Assembly: GCA_005768755.1 (NCBI GenBank)
Contig: VAFL01000014.1
Span: 29,207 to 93,206 of the forward strand
Source: Paracoccus denitrificans
GTDB lineage: Bacteria > Pseudomonadota > Alphaproteobacteria > Rhodobacterales > Rhodobacteraceae
Reading direction: 5' to 3'
Length of the DNA stretch: 64,000 bases
Part shown: piece by piece, positions 41,861 through 51,324 of the stretch
How the letters are laid out: each line of letters opens with the position of its first letter
How positions within the stretch are numbered: the first letter of the stretch is position 1
Program-made: the position numbers and the translations under genes
Notes under the pieces: generated by a model
Database searches by the model: none
What the model was told of the DNA's origin: nothing
What the model saw: only the letters and a program-made list of their open reading frames with translations

Positions 41861-42733
41861 ATGGCTGGCAGAACGGCGCAGGCGGGGGTCACGCTGACGG
41901 CAGGGATGGTGCAGCTTTGCGTCAGTGATGACCCGCAGTCCAATCTGGGCGTCACCAGGGCGCTGATTGCCGATGCTGCCGGACAGGGTGCGGATATCGT
42001 GCTGACGCCGGAATGCACCAACCTGATTTCAGCGGATCGGGGATGGCAGTCCGGGGTCCTTCAACCCGAGGCTTCAGATCCGACGCTGGCGGCGCTGCAG
42101 GCGCAAGCGGCCGTTCTGGGGATCTGGCTGCTGATCGGCTCGCTTGCGCTGAAGTCCGACGATCCGGCAGAACCGCGCTTCGCCAATCGCAGTTTTCTGA
42201 TTGGGCCGGATGGGCGCATCAGCGCGCGCTACGACAAGATCCACATGTTCGACGTCACCATATCAGAGCAGGAATCGTACCGCGAATCTGCGGCCTACCG
42301 GCCCGGTGCACAAGCGGTGGTCGCGCACGGTCCTGTCCCGATCGGGATGAGCGTCTGTTACGATTTGCGTTTTCCACACCTGTATCGCGCGCTGGCGCAA
42401 GGCGGCGCGGATGTCCTGACCGTACCCGCAGCCTTCAACGACACCACCGGCGCCGCGCATTGGCATGTGCTTCTGCGTGCGCGCGCGATCGAAACCGGCT
42501 GCTTCGTGCTGGCGCCTGCACAATGCGGCCAGCACCCGGTCCGACAAGGCGCGCCAGGCCGATCCCGGCGCAGTTTCGGGCACAGCCTTGCTGTCGCGCC
42601 ATGGGGCGAAGTCATAGCCGACGGGGGTGACGAGCCCGGCGTTACCATCGTGAGACTTGACCTGGATGAGACAGTCAGGGCACGCTCTCGCATCCCGGCA
42701 TTTTCCGGCACTCAACCATTTGGCGCGCCGTGA
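41861..42733 (+). CDS. carbon-nitrogen hydrolase (nitrilase superfamily)
   Basis: 290 residues. The Glu-Lys-Cys triad is present: E51 in VLTPECTN, K126 in ARYDKIHMFDV and C166 in MSVCYDLRFP. AAFNDTTGAAHWHVLLRARA and SFGHSLAVAPWGEVIADGGD complete the fold. It is closest in style to Nit1/Nit2-type deaminated-glutathione or omega-amidases, which would fit its place just after grxC. The exact substrate is inference. The MarR gene starts inside its stop codon (GTGA overlap). Confidence 0.88.
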   Translation: MAGRTAQAGVTLTAGMVQLCVSDDPQSNLGVTRALIADAAGQGADIVLTPECTNLISADRGWQSGVLQPEASDPTLAALQAQAAVLGIWLLIGSLALKSDDPAEPRFANRSFLIGPDGRISARYDKIHMFDVTISEQESYRESAAYRPGAQAVVAHGPVPIGMSVCYDLRFPHLYRALAQGGADVLTVPAAFNDTTGAAHWHVLLRARAIETGCFVLAPAQCGQHPVRQGAPGRSRRSFGHSLAVAPWGEVIADGGDEPGVTIVRLDLDETVRARSRIPAFSGTQPFGAP

Positions 42734-43197
42734 CCGACTTTCCCCCCGATCTCGATGACATGACGCGCGCCTCAGTTGCGGCAAGCCTGTTTTCCGAAGT
42801 GCTGATGGTTGAACAACTGGCGCGCGCAATGATCGTCAGAAGCTTGCCGGGCGGGATGCAAATCTCTCATTTCTCGGTCCTGAACCTGCTGGCGCATCTG
42901 TCCGAGGAGCGGACACCCGCACAACTGGCCGAGGCATTTCATGTCACGCGCGGGGCAATGTCGAACACGCTGGCGCGGCTGGAATGGGCCGGGCATGTCC
43001 ATATCCGCCCGGACTGGGACGATGCGCGCAGGAAATTCGTCTCGATCAGCCCTGCCGGGCGCGCGGCGCGCGACGCAGCGATTCAGGCGATTTCTCCAGC
43101 GATGTCGGATGTCGTCCGTGACATTGGGTCAGAGCGCGTGCGCAGCGCGCTGCCAGTTCTGCGTTCACTTCGGGAACGGCTGGAAGAAGGGCGCTAG
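42730..43197 (+). CDS. MarR-family transcriptional regulator
   Basis: 155 residues from a GTG at 42730, overlapping the hydrolase gene by 4 bases. The winged helix is at about 50-115: SHFSVLNLLAHLSEERTPAQ, LAEAFHVTRGAMSNTLARLE and the wing HIRPDWDDARRKFVSISPAG. Terminal helices should form the dimer. It is co-transcribed with grxC and the nitrilase gene. The ligand is unknown. Confidence 0.87.
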   Translation: MTDFPPDLDDMTRASVAASLFSEVLMVEQLARAMIVRSLPGGMQISHFSVLNLLAHLSEERTPAQLAEAFHVTRGAMSNTLARLEWAGHVHIRPDWDDARRKFVSISPAGRAARDAAIQAISPAMSDVVRDIGSERVRSALPVLRSLRERLEEGR

Positions 43198-43773
43198 TCA
43201 CACCGCCAACCGTGCGCCCAGCCGGATGGCGTGGCTGTTATCCGTCGCGGCATCCGGCATGACAGGGTCATAGGCTGCGCGGACCAGGCGGGCCAGATCC
43301 TCTGACGCGGTCACGTCCTGGGCGAAAGTCAGCATGGTTCGCACGGCCAGCGTTTCTGCCAGCATGGCTGGATGAGTGCTGGCCAACGGGCCTGACATGC
43401 GAACGAAGGACAGGCAGGCGCGTATCGCGCCGTCCGGGTCAAAGCGGAACAGCTGGTAGTGATTTGTGTTCCGGCTTTGCAGCCGTGCGACAAGATCCGG
43501 CTGGTCCGTCAATTTATCGAGATCGGGAATCCCGGCCAGCTCTTCCCATTCGCGGCAAAAGAAGATCATCAGGTTCGCGCCCATTTCGGCATCCGTTTCC
43601 GTTACCGGATGTCCGGCATGGGCATAGGCCGCCCGGATCGCGCTGCTGAAAAGCTGCAGGCTGTTATCGGCAAGCCCGAACATCACGGGCGCCACCGGCC
43701 GCCCCCATCTTGCACAAAGGTAAGTGCCGCCGCGGGTGAACAGCCGGGTGATATCGTCCTGCGAAAGCGTCAT
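43198..43773 (-). CDS. hypothetical protein, 191 residues
   Basis: From the ATG at 43773 (MTLSQDDITRLFTRGGTYLC). The stop lies directly after the convergent MarR gene. ARWGRPVAPVMFGLADNSLQ, FRFDPDGAIRACLSFVRMSG and MLAETLAVRTMLTFAQDVTA are distinctive but match no domain I know. There is no signal peptide or membrane helix, so it is likely a soluble cytosolic protein. It runs away from the yfgM-like operon. Confidence 0.65.
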   Translation of the reverse strand: MTLSQDDITRLFTRGGTYLCARWGRPVAPVMFGLADNSLQLFSSAIRAAYAHAGHPVTETDAEMGANLMIFFCREWEELAGIPDLDKLTDQPDLVARLQSRNTNHYQLFRFDPDGAIRACLSFVRMSGPLASTHPAMLAETLAVRTMLTFAQDVTASEDLARLVRAAYDPVMPDAATDNSHAIRLGARLAV

Positions 43774-43891
43774 GTCGAGTCCCTGAGGCCGGCGGATCTG
43801 GTACGGCGCCCGAAACCGCACTGATCGGGGACCGTGCCAGATAGTGTGGCAGGGTCGGTCTGATCGTCAATGGCATGCGAAGCGCAGCGGC

Positions 43892-43919
43892 TTGTCCCTT
43901 TCGGTGGCTGGGCTATAAG
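43892..43919 (+). promoter_or_regulatory. sigma-70-like promoter for the yfgM-bamB-der operon
   Basis: TTGTCC (43892-43897), 16 bases, then TATAAG (43914-43919) gives a plausible housekeeping promoter. It is 26 bases before the ATG at 43946 and has the correct orientation for the operon. Confidence 0.45.
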
Positions 43920-43945
43920 GGGCGGCGAGTACAAGGCAGGACCCG

Positions 43946-44659
43946 ATGAGCCACGAGACCGACAGTTTTATCGACGAAGTCACTGAAGAGGTACGGCGCG
44001 ACAGATTGTTCGTGCTTTTTCGCCGCTTTGGCTGGATTGCGTTGGCGATCATCGTGATTATCGTGTTGGGGACAGCCTGGCGCGAGTATTCGCAGTCTCA
44101 GGCGCGGCAACAGGCCGAAAGCTGGGGTGATGCCGTCATGGCTGCTCAGCGGTCCGAAAATCCGGCAGGCGCGTTGCAGGAATTGGATCCGGCCGGCAGC
44201 GCCGACCGCAAGGCGCTTGGCGACCTGCTGGCCGCAGGTGCACTGGATGATGAAGGCGCTATCATCCCTCTGCTGGAGGCAGCGGGGACCGGTGCAGATG
44301 ATCCGGTCCTGCGTGATCTTGCCCGTCTCAAGTCCGTTCTGGTGCAGGGGGATGGCATGGACCCGGCGGCACGCGATGCTGTGCTGTCCGAACTGTCCGA
44401 ACCCGGCGCGCCTTTCCGTTTGCTGGCGCTGGAACAGAAAGCCGTGGCACTGGTGGCGGCGGATCGCCGGGACGATGCAGTGACCTTGATCAGGGAAGTG
44501 CTGGCCGAAGATGGCGTCAGCCAGGCGCTGCATGGCCGCCTGACCGAGATGATGACCGCGCTTGGTGACGTGCCCGACGCAAATTCCGGCTTGCCGGATG
44601 ACGTCGTCCCGACCGAAGATGCGGCGACCGGCCCTGCAGCCGTCTCTGCTGCTGACTGA
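43946..44659 (+). CDS. YfgM-like tetratricopeptide/ancillary SecYEG translocon protein
   Basis: 237 residues. A cytosolic N-terminus (SHETDSFIDEVTEEVRRDRL) precedes one transmembrane helix at about 26-44. A periplasmic helical TPR-like part (WREYSQSQARQQAESWGDAV onward) and an acidic tail follow. This order and the neighbours bamB and der match the yfgM-bamB-der arrangement of proteobacteria. YfgM is linked to SecYEG and periplasmic chaperones. A specific role here is inference. Confidence 0.8.
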   Translation: MSHETDSFIDEVTEEVRRDRLFVLFRRFGWIALAIIVIIVLGTAWREYSQSQARQQAESWGDAVMAAQRSENPAGALQELDPAGSADRKALGDLLAAGALDDEGAIIPLLEAAGTGADDPVLRDLARLKSVLVQGDGMDPAARDAVLSELSEPGAPFRLLALEQKAVALVAADRRDDAVTLIREVLAEDGVSQALHGRLTEMMTALGDVPDANSGLPDDVVPTEDAATGPAAVSAAD

Positions 44660-44673
44660 CACAAGGATCTGCC

Positions 44674-46017
44674 ATGACGCTGAACAAGACGCTGAAATCC
44701 GTATTGACGCCTGCGTCGGTCACGTTGATCGCCGCCTTGCTGCTGGCCGGCTGTGCCGAGCGCGAGGTGCGTTTGCCTGGTGCGCGGCTTGATGCACGCG
44801 CAATCGGATCGCCTGACGGCCCCGCGGTAGTCGAACCGGTTGCCACTGGCACGGCGCTGTCTTTGCCGGGGATGCGGGCCAATGCAGAATGGACACATCG
44901 CGCGTCGGGCCCGGCGCACAGCAGCGGCCATGTCACGTTGAACGGCGGCTTGCGCCCGCTTTTCGCGGTGCCGATCGGCCAGCCGAGCGGCAAGCGGCAC
45001 CGGATTTCAGCCGATCCGATCATCGCGGGCGGACGTATCTTCACGCTGGACAGTCACGCAACCGTGACGGCGACCGGTCTGAACGGCGGCCGGGCCTGGT
45101 CACGCGACCTGACCCCGGCGGGCGAGCGTTCGAACAGTGCGTCGGGCGGGGGCGTGGCCTATGAAGGCGGTCGGGTTTTCGTCAGCACGGGTTATGGCGA
45201 ACTGGTCGGGTTGGATGCTGCCTCGGGTCAGATCATCTGGCGCCAGCGCGTCGATGTTCCCGTCGGTGGGGCGCCTGCGGTGCAGAACGGCGTCGTCTAT
45301 GTCACCAATCGCAGCGCTACGGGCTTTGCAGTGCGGGCATCTGACGGCAAATTGCTTTGGCAGATTTCCGGCATTCCGCAACCGACAGGTGTAACGGGCG
45401 TGGCCTCGCCTGCGGTGGAAGGCGATCTGGTCATCTTCCCGTTCTCCTCGGGTCAGCTTCTGGCTGTCGATCGCGAAACCGGCATCGAACGCTGGACGGC
45501 GCAGGTCGCGGGCAACCGCGCGGGCCGGGCCGTTTCCTATATCCGCGACATGACCGGGGAACCCGTCGTTGCAGGCGGGCGCGTTTATGCAGGCACCTCG
45601 TCCGGGCGGATCGCGGCGTTTGAACGTGATACGGGCATGCAGCTTTGGTCTGCGCGCGAGGGCGCGGCCTCGCCCGTGCTGCCGGTTGGAAATGCCGTGT
45701 TCGCGGTCAACGATCAAAACCAGCTTGTGCGGCTGGATGCGCAGACCGGCGGTCTGGTCTGGGCGCGCAACCTGCCCTGGTATCAGGACAGCAGGGTAAA
45801 GAAGCAGGATCGGATTTATGCGCAATATGGTCCGATTCTGGCCGGTGGGCGGCTGATCGTCACATCCTCGGACGGGGTGATCCGGCTGTTTGATCCGGCC
45901 TCTGGCCGAGAGTTGGGTCAGGTCGCCATTCCGGGCGGTGCGGCATCGGGGCCGTCAGTTGCCGGCGGGACACTGTATGTGACCGGCCGCGACGGCAAGC
46001 TCTACGCTTTCAGATGA
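44674..46017 (+). CDS. bamB: outer-membrane assembly lipoprotein BamB-like (PQQ-like propeller)
   Basis: 447 residues. A lipoprotein signal ends LLLAGC with Cys27. The propeller repeats include GGRIFTLDSHATVTATGLNG, GRVFVSTGYGELVGLDAASG, GDLVIFPFSSGQLLAVDRET and GGRLIVTSSDGVIRLFDPAS. BamB is the propeller scaffold of the BAM complex that folds outer-membrane proteins. It begins 14 bases after the yfgM-like gene and its stop overlaps the der start by 4 bases. PQQ itself is not expected to bind. Confidence 0.9.
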   Translation: MTLNKTLKSVLTPASVTLIAALLLAGCAEREVRLPGARLDARAIGSPDGPAVVEPVATGTALSLPGMRANAEWTHRASGPAHSSGHVTLNGGLRPLFAVPIGQPSGKRHRISADPIIAGGRIFTLDSHATVTATGLNGGRAWSRDLTPAGERSNSASGGGVAYEGGRVFVSTGYGELVGLDAASGQIIWRQRVDVPVGGAPAVQNGVVYVTNRSATGFAVRASDGKLLWQISGIPQPTGVTGVASPAVEGDLVIFPFSSGQLLAVDRETGIERWTAQVAGNRAGRAVSYIRDMTGEPVVAGGRVYAGTSSGRIAAFERDTGMQLWSAREGAASPVLPVGNAVFAVNDQNQLVRLDAQTGGLVWARNLPWYQDSRVKKQDRIYAQYGPILAGGRLIVTSSDGVIRLFDPASGRELGQVAIPGGAASGPSVAGGTLYVTGRDGKLYAFR

Positions 46018-47495
46018 GCTTCACCCTCGCCATAGTTGGTCGGCCAAATGTCGGCAAATCGACGCTGTTCAACCGGCTGGTCGGGCGCAAGCTGGCGCTT
46101 GTCGACGATCAGCCGGGCGTAACGCGGGATTTGCGCGAAGGGCAGGGCCGTCTGGGGGACTTGCGTTTCATCGTGGTTGATTCCGCCGGTCTGGAACTCG
46201 CTGAAGATGACAGTCTGCAAGGCCGGATGCGACGCCTGACCGAGCGCGCAGTGGACGAAGCTGACGTCGCCCTGTTTGTCGTTGACGCGCGGGCCGGCGT
46301 GACGGCTGCGGATGAATATTTCGCCGATATCCTGCGCAAGCGGGCAAAGCATGTGATCCTTGCCGCCAACAAGGCCGAGGGTCGGGCGGGCGAAGCCGGC
46401 GCGATGGAGGCATTTGGCCTGGGACTGGGTGAACCGCTGCGTATTTCGGCAGAGCATGGCGAGGGGATGGAAGACCTTTACGCCGCGCTGAAACCGCTGG
46501 CCGCCGAACTGACGGCACAGAACGCGGTTTACGAACCTGCGGTCGATGTCGAACTGCCCGAAGACGCCGAATTCGAGGATGAGGACGAGCCGGAGTGGAT
46601 GCCCTCCGAAGCAAAGCCCTTGCAGCTTGCGGTAATCGGTCGGCCGAATGCCGGAAAATCGACGCTGATCAACAAGATCCTGGGCGAAGACCGGCTGCTG
46701 ACTGGGCCAGAGGCTGGCATCACGCGTGACGCGATTTCCGTTCGGACAGAATTCATGGGCACGCCCATGCGGATTTTCGACACGGCGGGAATGCGAAAGC
46801 GTGGCCGGGTGACGGACAAGCTGGAAAAGCTGTCGGTGGCCGACGGCCTGCGTGCGGTGCGGTTTGCCGAAGTCGTGGTGGTGCTGCTTGATGTCGCGAT
46901 ACCTTTCGAACAGCAGGACCTTCGCATCGCTGACCTGGCAGAGACAGAGGGCCGCGCCGTCGTCATCGCCGCCAACAAATGGGATATGGAAGAAGACAAG
47001 GCCGAGAAGCTGAAAGAGCTGCGCGCGTCGTTCGAGCGTCTGCTGCCGCAGCTGAAGGGCGCGCCCATGGTGACCGTTTCGGCCAAAACAGGCAAAGGGC
47101 TGGACCGGCTGCATAATGCGATCATTCAGGCTTACAAGGTATGGAATGCGCGGGTATCGACCTCGAAGCTGAACCGCTGGCTGGAAGCCATGACAGAGGC
47201 GCATCCGCCACCGGCACCGGGTGGTCGGCGGATTCGCCTGCGCTATATGACGCAGGTCAAGACGCGCCCCCCGGCCTTTGTCGTGAAGGCCACGCATACC
47301 GACAAGATCCCAGACAGCTATCATCGCTATCTGATCAACGGGCTACGGCAGGATTTCGACATGCCGGGAACGCCGATCCGCATTTTCTTCCGCGATCAGG
47401 GCAACGTTAACCCTTATCGTCACAAGGCGCAGAAGATCAGCCAGTCAGGCGCGCTGTCCAAGCACAAGAACCGACAGAAGCCGCAGGGCAGCTAA
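46014..47495 (+). CDS. der: ribosome biogenesis GTPase Der (EngA)
   Basis: 493 residues with two GTPase domains. Domain 1 has GRPNVGKSTLFNRLVG, DDQPGVTRDLREG and ANKAEG; domain 2 has GRPNAGKSTLINKILGED, ITRDAISV, FDTAGMRKRGRV and AANKWDMEEDK. A KH-like C-terminus (VSTSKLNRWLEAMTEAHPPP onward) follows. Der acts in 50S subunit assembly. An acidic linker (about 185-205) between the domains is rich in Glu. The end overlaps by 4 bases a convergent membrane protein gene. Confidence 0.97.
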   Translation: MSFTLAIVGRPNVGKSTLFNRLVGRKLALVDDQPGVTRDLREGQGRLGDLRFIVVDSAGLELAEDDSLQGRMRRLTERAVDEADVALFVVDARAGVTAADEYFADILRKRAKHVILAANKAEGRAGEAGAMEAFGLGLGEPLRISAEHGEGMEDLYAALKPLAAELTAQNAVYEPAVDVELPEDAEFEDEDEPEWMPSEAKPLQLAVIGRPNAGKSTLINKILGEDRLLTGPEAGITRDAISVRTEFMGTPMRIFDTAGMRKRGRVTDKLEKLSVADGLRAVRFAEVVVVLLDVAIPFEQQDLRIADLAETEGRAVVIAANKWDMEEDKAEKLKELRASFERLLPQLKGAPMVTVSAKTGKGLDRLHNAIIQAYKVWNARVSTSKLNRWLEAMTEAHPPPAPGGRRIRLRYMTQVKTRPPAFVVKATHTDKIPDSYHRYLINGLRQDFDMPGTPIRIFFRDQGNVNPYRHKAQKISQSGALSKHKNRQKPQGS

Positions 47496-48229
47496 GTCGT
47501 CACGCGCACCAGAAGGAATGTCAGCGCCGCCATCGACAGCACGGCGATGACAGCGATCGGCGGATTGGTTTCGATGGTCGTTGCGGCAGTCGCCAGAAGC
47601 GCGAACATCACCGTGATCGTATAGGCGGCATTGTGCGGGATGCGGATCTGTATGGCGATTGCTGCCGCGCAGGTCAGCACCGCGACAACCAGCGTCGTGA
47701 CCTCGACCGGGATCGGCGTGATATCTGTCAGGAATGACCCAAAGGCTGCAAAGGTCACAACCGTTGTCCAACCTGCCAGTATTCCCAGGAACGGATGCCG
47801 TGCCAGACGACCGTCCGAAAACGTCCGCCGCGCTGCCGCGATCAGTGCCATCAGCATAAGCACGCTCAGCAGAAATCCGGCCAATGGTGCGCCGATCGCC
47901 ACCCAGGGCCAGATCGCGCCAGCGGCAAGCCCGCTGATCAGCAGAACGAGGTCGGCCAGATCAAGGTCGGGCCGGGTATCGCTTGGCCAAAGGCGTCGCG
48001 CCACAAACAGGATCAGCGACAGCCACAAGCCAATCAGCAAAAGCCACATCGCCGGCTGTTGTGGTCGCAGGTAGATCGTGGCCAACCCGTCGGGGTCGGT
48101 CCGTTCCATCAGCGCCGCAATCTGCCAAGGCAGGTCCTGTGACGGCAGAGGGGATGTCGCGAACATCAGGCTGCTGACCACAAAGGCCAGGGCAAGAAGT
48201 GACATCACTATGGTTGCGGCACGTTGCAT
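47492..48229 (-). CDS. hypothetical multi-pass membrane protein
   Basis: 245 residues from the ATG at 48229 (MQRAATIVMSLLALAFVVSS). The longer ORF runs into serS and is rejected. Seven to eight hydrophobic segments can be seen, including IYLRPQQPAMWLLLIGLWLS, VLLISGLAAGAIWPWVAIGA and VEVTTLVVAVLTCAAAIAIQ. A Pro/Gln-rich periplasmic loop lies near residue 30-60. I cannot assign a family; a loose resemblance to TspO-type membrane proteins is not enough for a call. It converges with der and lies 61 bases after serS. Confidence 0.7.
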   Translation of the reverse strand: MQRAATIVMSLLALAFVVSSLMFATSPLPSQDLPWQIAALMERTDPDGLATIYLRPQQPAMWLLLIGLWLSLILFVARRLWPSDTRPDLDLADLVLLISGLAAGAIWPWVAIGAPLAGFLLSVLMLMALIAAARRTFSDGRLARHPFLGILAGWTTVVTFAAFGSFLTDITPIPVEVTTLVVAVLTCAAAIAIQIRIPHNAAYTITVMFALLATAATTIETNPPIAVIAVLSMAALTFLLVRVTT

Positions 48230-48290
48230 TACGCCCAACGCCCGACCCGGAATAGAGTTGCGCGCGGCCGGACCGCAATCTCCCCTATCG

Positions 48291-49583
48291 TCAGCCCAGG
48301 GTTCCGTCGCCAAGCAACGTGGTCTTGCCGCCCAGATATGGGTGCAGAACTGCCGGCAGCGTGACAGAGCCGTCCTGTTGCTGGCCATTCTCCAGCACCG
48401 CGATCAGCGTCCGACCGACCGCAAGGCCCGATCCGTTCAGGGTGTGCAGAAATTCCGGTTTGCCGCCGCCACTGGGGCGGTAACGCGCGTTCATCCGGCG
48501 CCCCTGAAAATCGCCACAATAGCTGACCGAACTGATCTCTCGGAAGGTGTTCTGGCCGGGTAGCCACACCTCCAGATCATGGGTGATCCGGGCCGAGAAT
48601 CCCATGTCGCCGGTGCAAAGCAGCATCGTTCGATAGGGCAGGCCAAGCCCCTCCAGCACCGCTTCCGCCTGGCGGGTCATCCGTGCGTGCTCGGCCTCGC
48701 CGGTCGCGGCATCGGTGATCGAAACCATTTCGACCTTCTCGAACTGGTGCTGACGCAGCATTCCGGCTGTATCACGACCGGCACTGCCCGCCTCGGACCG
48801 GAAGCACAGACTATGCGCGACCATGCGGCGGGGTAGGGATGCGGCCTCGACCAACTCGCCGTTGACGGTGTTCGTCAGCGTGACCTCTGACGTCGGGATC
48901 AGCCACCAGCCTTCCCGGGTCTGATAACTGTCCTCGCCGAATTTCGGCAATTGTCCGGTGCCCTGCATCATGTCGGACAGGACCAGAACCGGGGTCGCGG
49001 TTTCCGTCAGGCCATGGGCGTCGACATGCAGGTCGATCATGTATTGCGCAAGCGCGCGGTGGATGCGGGCCACGCCGCCTTGCAGGACTACGAAGCGCGC
49101 ACCTGACAGCTTGGCGGCCGTGGCGAAGTCCATGCCGGGCCTGACGCCGCCGATGTCGAAATGCTCGACCGGAGAGAAATTGAATTCGCGCGGCTCGCCC
49201 CAGCGTTTGATTTCGACATTGTCGTTTTCGTCCGCGCCTTCAGGCACGCTGTCCAGCGGCAGGTTGGGAAGGGCCAGAAGCGCGTCGTTCAACTGCTGGT
49301 CCAATTCGGCTGCCTCGGCTTGCATGGCGGCAACTTCTGCCTTGGTTTCGGCCACGCGCGCGCGCAGGCGCTCGAATTCTGCCTCGTCGCCCTTGGCCTT
49401 GGCGGCCCCGACCAGCTTGCTGGCGCGGTTCTGTTCGGCCTGGGCGTCTTCGGCTGCCTTGATGCGGGCGCGTCGGATCTCGTCCAGCGACAGGATTTCA
49501 GCAGCGGCCGGCGACGCGCCGCGCCGTTCAAGGGCGGCGTCGAAGGCTTGCGGATTCTCGCGGATGGCGCGGATGTCGTGCAT
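48291..49583 (-). CDS. serS: serine--tRNA ligase
   Basis: 430 residues from the ATG at 49583 (MHDIRAIRENPQAFDAALER); the open frame upstream is not coding. The N-terminal coiled-coil arm (about 30-110, with AEDAQAEQNRASKLVGAAKA) binds the tRNA long variable arm. Class II motifs follow: PVLVLSDMMQGTGQLPKFGE, SLCFRSEAGSAGRDTAGMLR, QHQFEKVEMV and GSGLAVGRTLIAVLENGQQQ. It charges tRNA-Ser and tRNA-Sec. Confidence 0.97.
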   Translation of the reverse strand: MHDIRAIRENPQAFDAALERRGASPAAAEILSLDEIRRARIKAAEDAQAEQNRASKLVGAAKAKGDEAEFERLRARVAETKAEVAAMQAEAAELDQQLNDALLALPNLPLDSVPEGADENDNVEIKRWGEPREFNFSPVEHFDIGGVRPGMDFATAAKLSGARFVVLQGGVARIHRALAQYMIDLHVDAHGLTETATPVLVLSDMMQGTGQLPKFGEDSYQTREGWWLIPTSEVTLTNTVNGELVEAASLPRRMVAHSLCFRSEAGSAGRDTAGMLRQHQFEKVEMVSITDAATGEAEHARMTRQAEAVLEGLGLPYRTMLLCTGDMGFSARITHDLEVWLPGQNTFREISSVSYCGDFQGRRMNARYRPSGGGKPEFLHTLNGSGLAVGRTLIAVLENGQQQDGSVTLPAVLHPYLGGKTTLLGDGTLG

Positions 49584-49656
49584 GGCTGGACCTGTGTTTC
49601 TGTCGCTCAGGCCTGTTAGCGGATGATGGGCGGGATTGAAATATCCAGCGCCCCGA

Positions 49657-50019
49657 TCAGCGCGCCCCGTTGCCGCCGTAACGCAGCAGACGGGCAAGAT
49701 CGGCATGAAAACTTGCCGCGTCGCCGTAACCTTCGATCCGGCCAATCTCGATACCGTCTTCGACAAGGATGAACGTGGGCGTCTGTCGCGGGCGGCTTGC
49801 CAGTGCCAGCCCGTCAGGCCACGGGCCGTCGGTCTGTATTTCCCGCAGCGGTGCGACACGACCCGCGGAAGAGGTCGCATAGGATGGCCCGATCTCGTGC
49901 TGCCAGCGGGAAAAATCGCCGCAGGCCACATCATGCGTAACAAGCAATTGCATCGAGCCTGCCGTGCCCGCGCCGGGCGACAGCAGCAGAATGATCAATG
50001 CGATGAATGACTGGCGCAT
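49657..50019 (-). CDS. exported thioredoxin-like (SoxS-type) protein
   Basis: 120 residues. A signal peptide (MRQSFIALIILLLSPGAGTA) precedes a small thioredoxin-fold domain with LLVTHDVACGDFSRWQHEIG and TPTFILVEDGIEIGRIEGYG (cis-Pro region). The usual CxxC is reduced to a single cysteine near residue 33, as in the SoxS-like exported proteins of Rhodobacterales. A redox role in the periplasm is inferred. It is transcribed on the same strand as serS, 73 bases upstream of it. Confidence 0.7.
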   Translation of the reverse strand: MRQSFIALIILLLSPGAGTAGSMQLLVTHDVACGDFSRWQHEIGPSYATSSAGRVAPLREIQTDGPWPDGLALASRPRQTPTFILVEDGIEIGRIEGYGDAASFHADLARLLRYGGNGAR

Positions 50020-50198
50020 CTGGCCAGCATAGTGACGGACGTGCCTTGCGCCAAGGTTTGGACCGCAAGCCCGCGCTTGAATTCGTCGTAACTATCCCGA
50101 TTGTGAAGACGGGCATGACGTGAATGAGACGCCCGATTTCGCGGCGCATGTTGTCCGGCTTCGGTCGAGGTTGAGGGTAGATGAAAAAGGAGCCTACC

Positions 50199-51260
50199 AT
50201 GTTCGATCTGCCCGATGACGCGGTACTGTACGCCGCGCTGAACGCCCGCGATTCCGCGTATGAGGGTCGCGCCTATGTTGGCGTGACCTCTACCGGGATA
50301 TTTTGCCGCCTGACCTGTCCGGCGCGCAAACCCCGGCCCGAGAACTGCCGCTGGTTTGCATCCCCCCGCGCGGCCGAGGCGGCAGGGTTCAGGGCTTGCA
50401 AGCGCTGTCATCCGGCCGGCGCGACAGCCGAGGGCGACAGCGCCGTCACAACCCTGCGCGACGCGATGGCGGCCGATCCGGGGCGCCGGTGGACCGAAGC
50501 CGATGTGGAACAGATGGGCTTTGACCCATCGACGATCCGCCGTGCCTTCCGGCGGCACTTTGGGGTGACCTTCCTGCAGATGGCCCGCAATATCCGTCTT
50601 CGTGAAGGGGCGCGTCGCGTCGCGGGCGGTGACGCGGTGATCGAAGCGCAGCTGGATGCGGGCTTCGATTCGGCCAGCGGATTTCGACAGGCATTTGCGC
50701 GGCTGTTCGGCCATCCACCGGCGGCAATGCGCGCTTGCGGAGGGCTGATCGCAGACTGGATCGAGACGCCGCTTGGCGGCATGATAGCCGTGGGTGACGG
50801 CGACGCCCTGCACCTTCTGGAATTCACCGATCGCAAGGCGCTGAGCCAGCAACTTGCCCGCGTCTCGAAAGCTGCGGACGGCCGCGTAGGGCTGGGCCAG
50901 TCGGATGTTACGCGCGAAACGGCGCGTCAGCTGGGCCAGTTCTTCGATGGGAAGCGCGCGCAGTTTGAACTGCCCCTGTCACCCCATGGTACTGACTTTC
51001 AGCGTCTGGTCTGGGATGCGCTGTGTCGGATACCCGCCGGTCAGACACGCAGCTACAGCGAAGTTGCGACAGAGATAGGCAAGCCGACCGCCACCCGCGC
51101 AGTGGCGCGTGCCAACGCAATGAACGGCATCGCGATTGTCATTCCCTGCCACAGGGTCATCGGATCGGATGGGACGCTGACCGGCTATGCTGGGGGTCTA
51201 TGGCGCAAGGAAAAGCTGATTGCGGCAGAACATGCTTATGCTGCTGCCGAATCGACTTGA
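50199..51260 (+). CDS. ada: bifunctional DNA repair regulator Ada (O6-methylguanine-DNA methyltransferase)
   Basis: 353 residues from the ATG at 50199; AAGGAG (50187-50192) fits this start, while an ATG at 50181 would place the site inside the gene. The N-terminal zinc domain has acceptor Cys36 and Cys40, Cys67, Cys70 (GIFCRLTCPARK and ACKRCHP). An AraC-type helix-turn-helix follows (FDPSTIRRAFRRHFGVTFLQ). The C-terminal alkyltransferase has IPCHRVIGSDG with acceptor Cys317. Methylation of Cys36 turns Ada into an activator of repair genes. A self-regulating, single-gene adaptive response is expected; no alkB2 or alkA is adjacent. Confidence 0.95.
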   Translation: MFDLPDDAVLYAALNARDSAYEGRAYVGVTSTGIFCRLTCPARKPRPENCRWFASPRAAEAAGFRACKRCHPAGATAEGDSAVTTLRDAMAADPGRRWTEADVEQMGFDPSTIRRAFRRHFGVTFLQMARNIRLREGARRVAGGDAVIEAQLDAGFDSASGFRQAFARLFGHPPAAMRACGGLIADWIETPLGGMIAVGDGDALHLLEFTDRKALSQQLARVSKAADGRVGLGQSDVTRETARQLGQFFDGKRAQFELPLSPHGTDFQRLVWDALCRIPAGQTRSYSEVATEIGKPTATRAVARANAMNGIAIVIPCHRVIGSDGTLTGYAGGLWRKEKLIAAEHAYAAAEST

Positions 51261-51303
51261 CGGCCTCGCCCAGCAGGTATATCCACCGCCAACCAGATTT
51301 TCC

Positions 51304-51324
51304 GGGCGCTGCCTCGCGGCGCCC
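51304..51324 (+). terminator. ada terminator / rpmB leader hairpin
   Basis: GGGCGC (51304-51309) pairs with GCGCCC (51319-51324), followed by TTTC. A second hairpin, GGGAC-N5-GTCCC, lies at 51334-51348. The first may end ada transcription; both could instead lie in the rpmB leader. Confidence 0.4.
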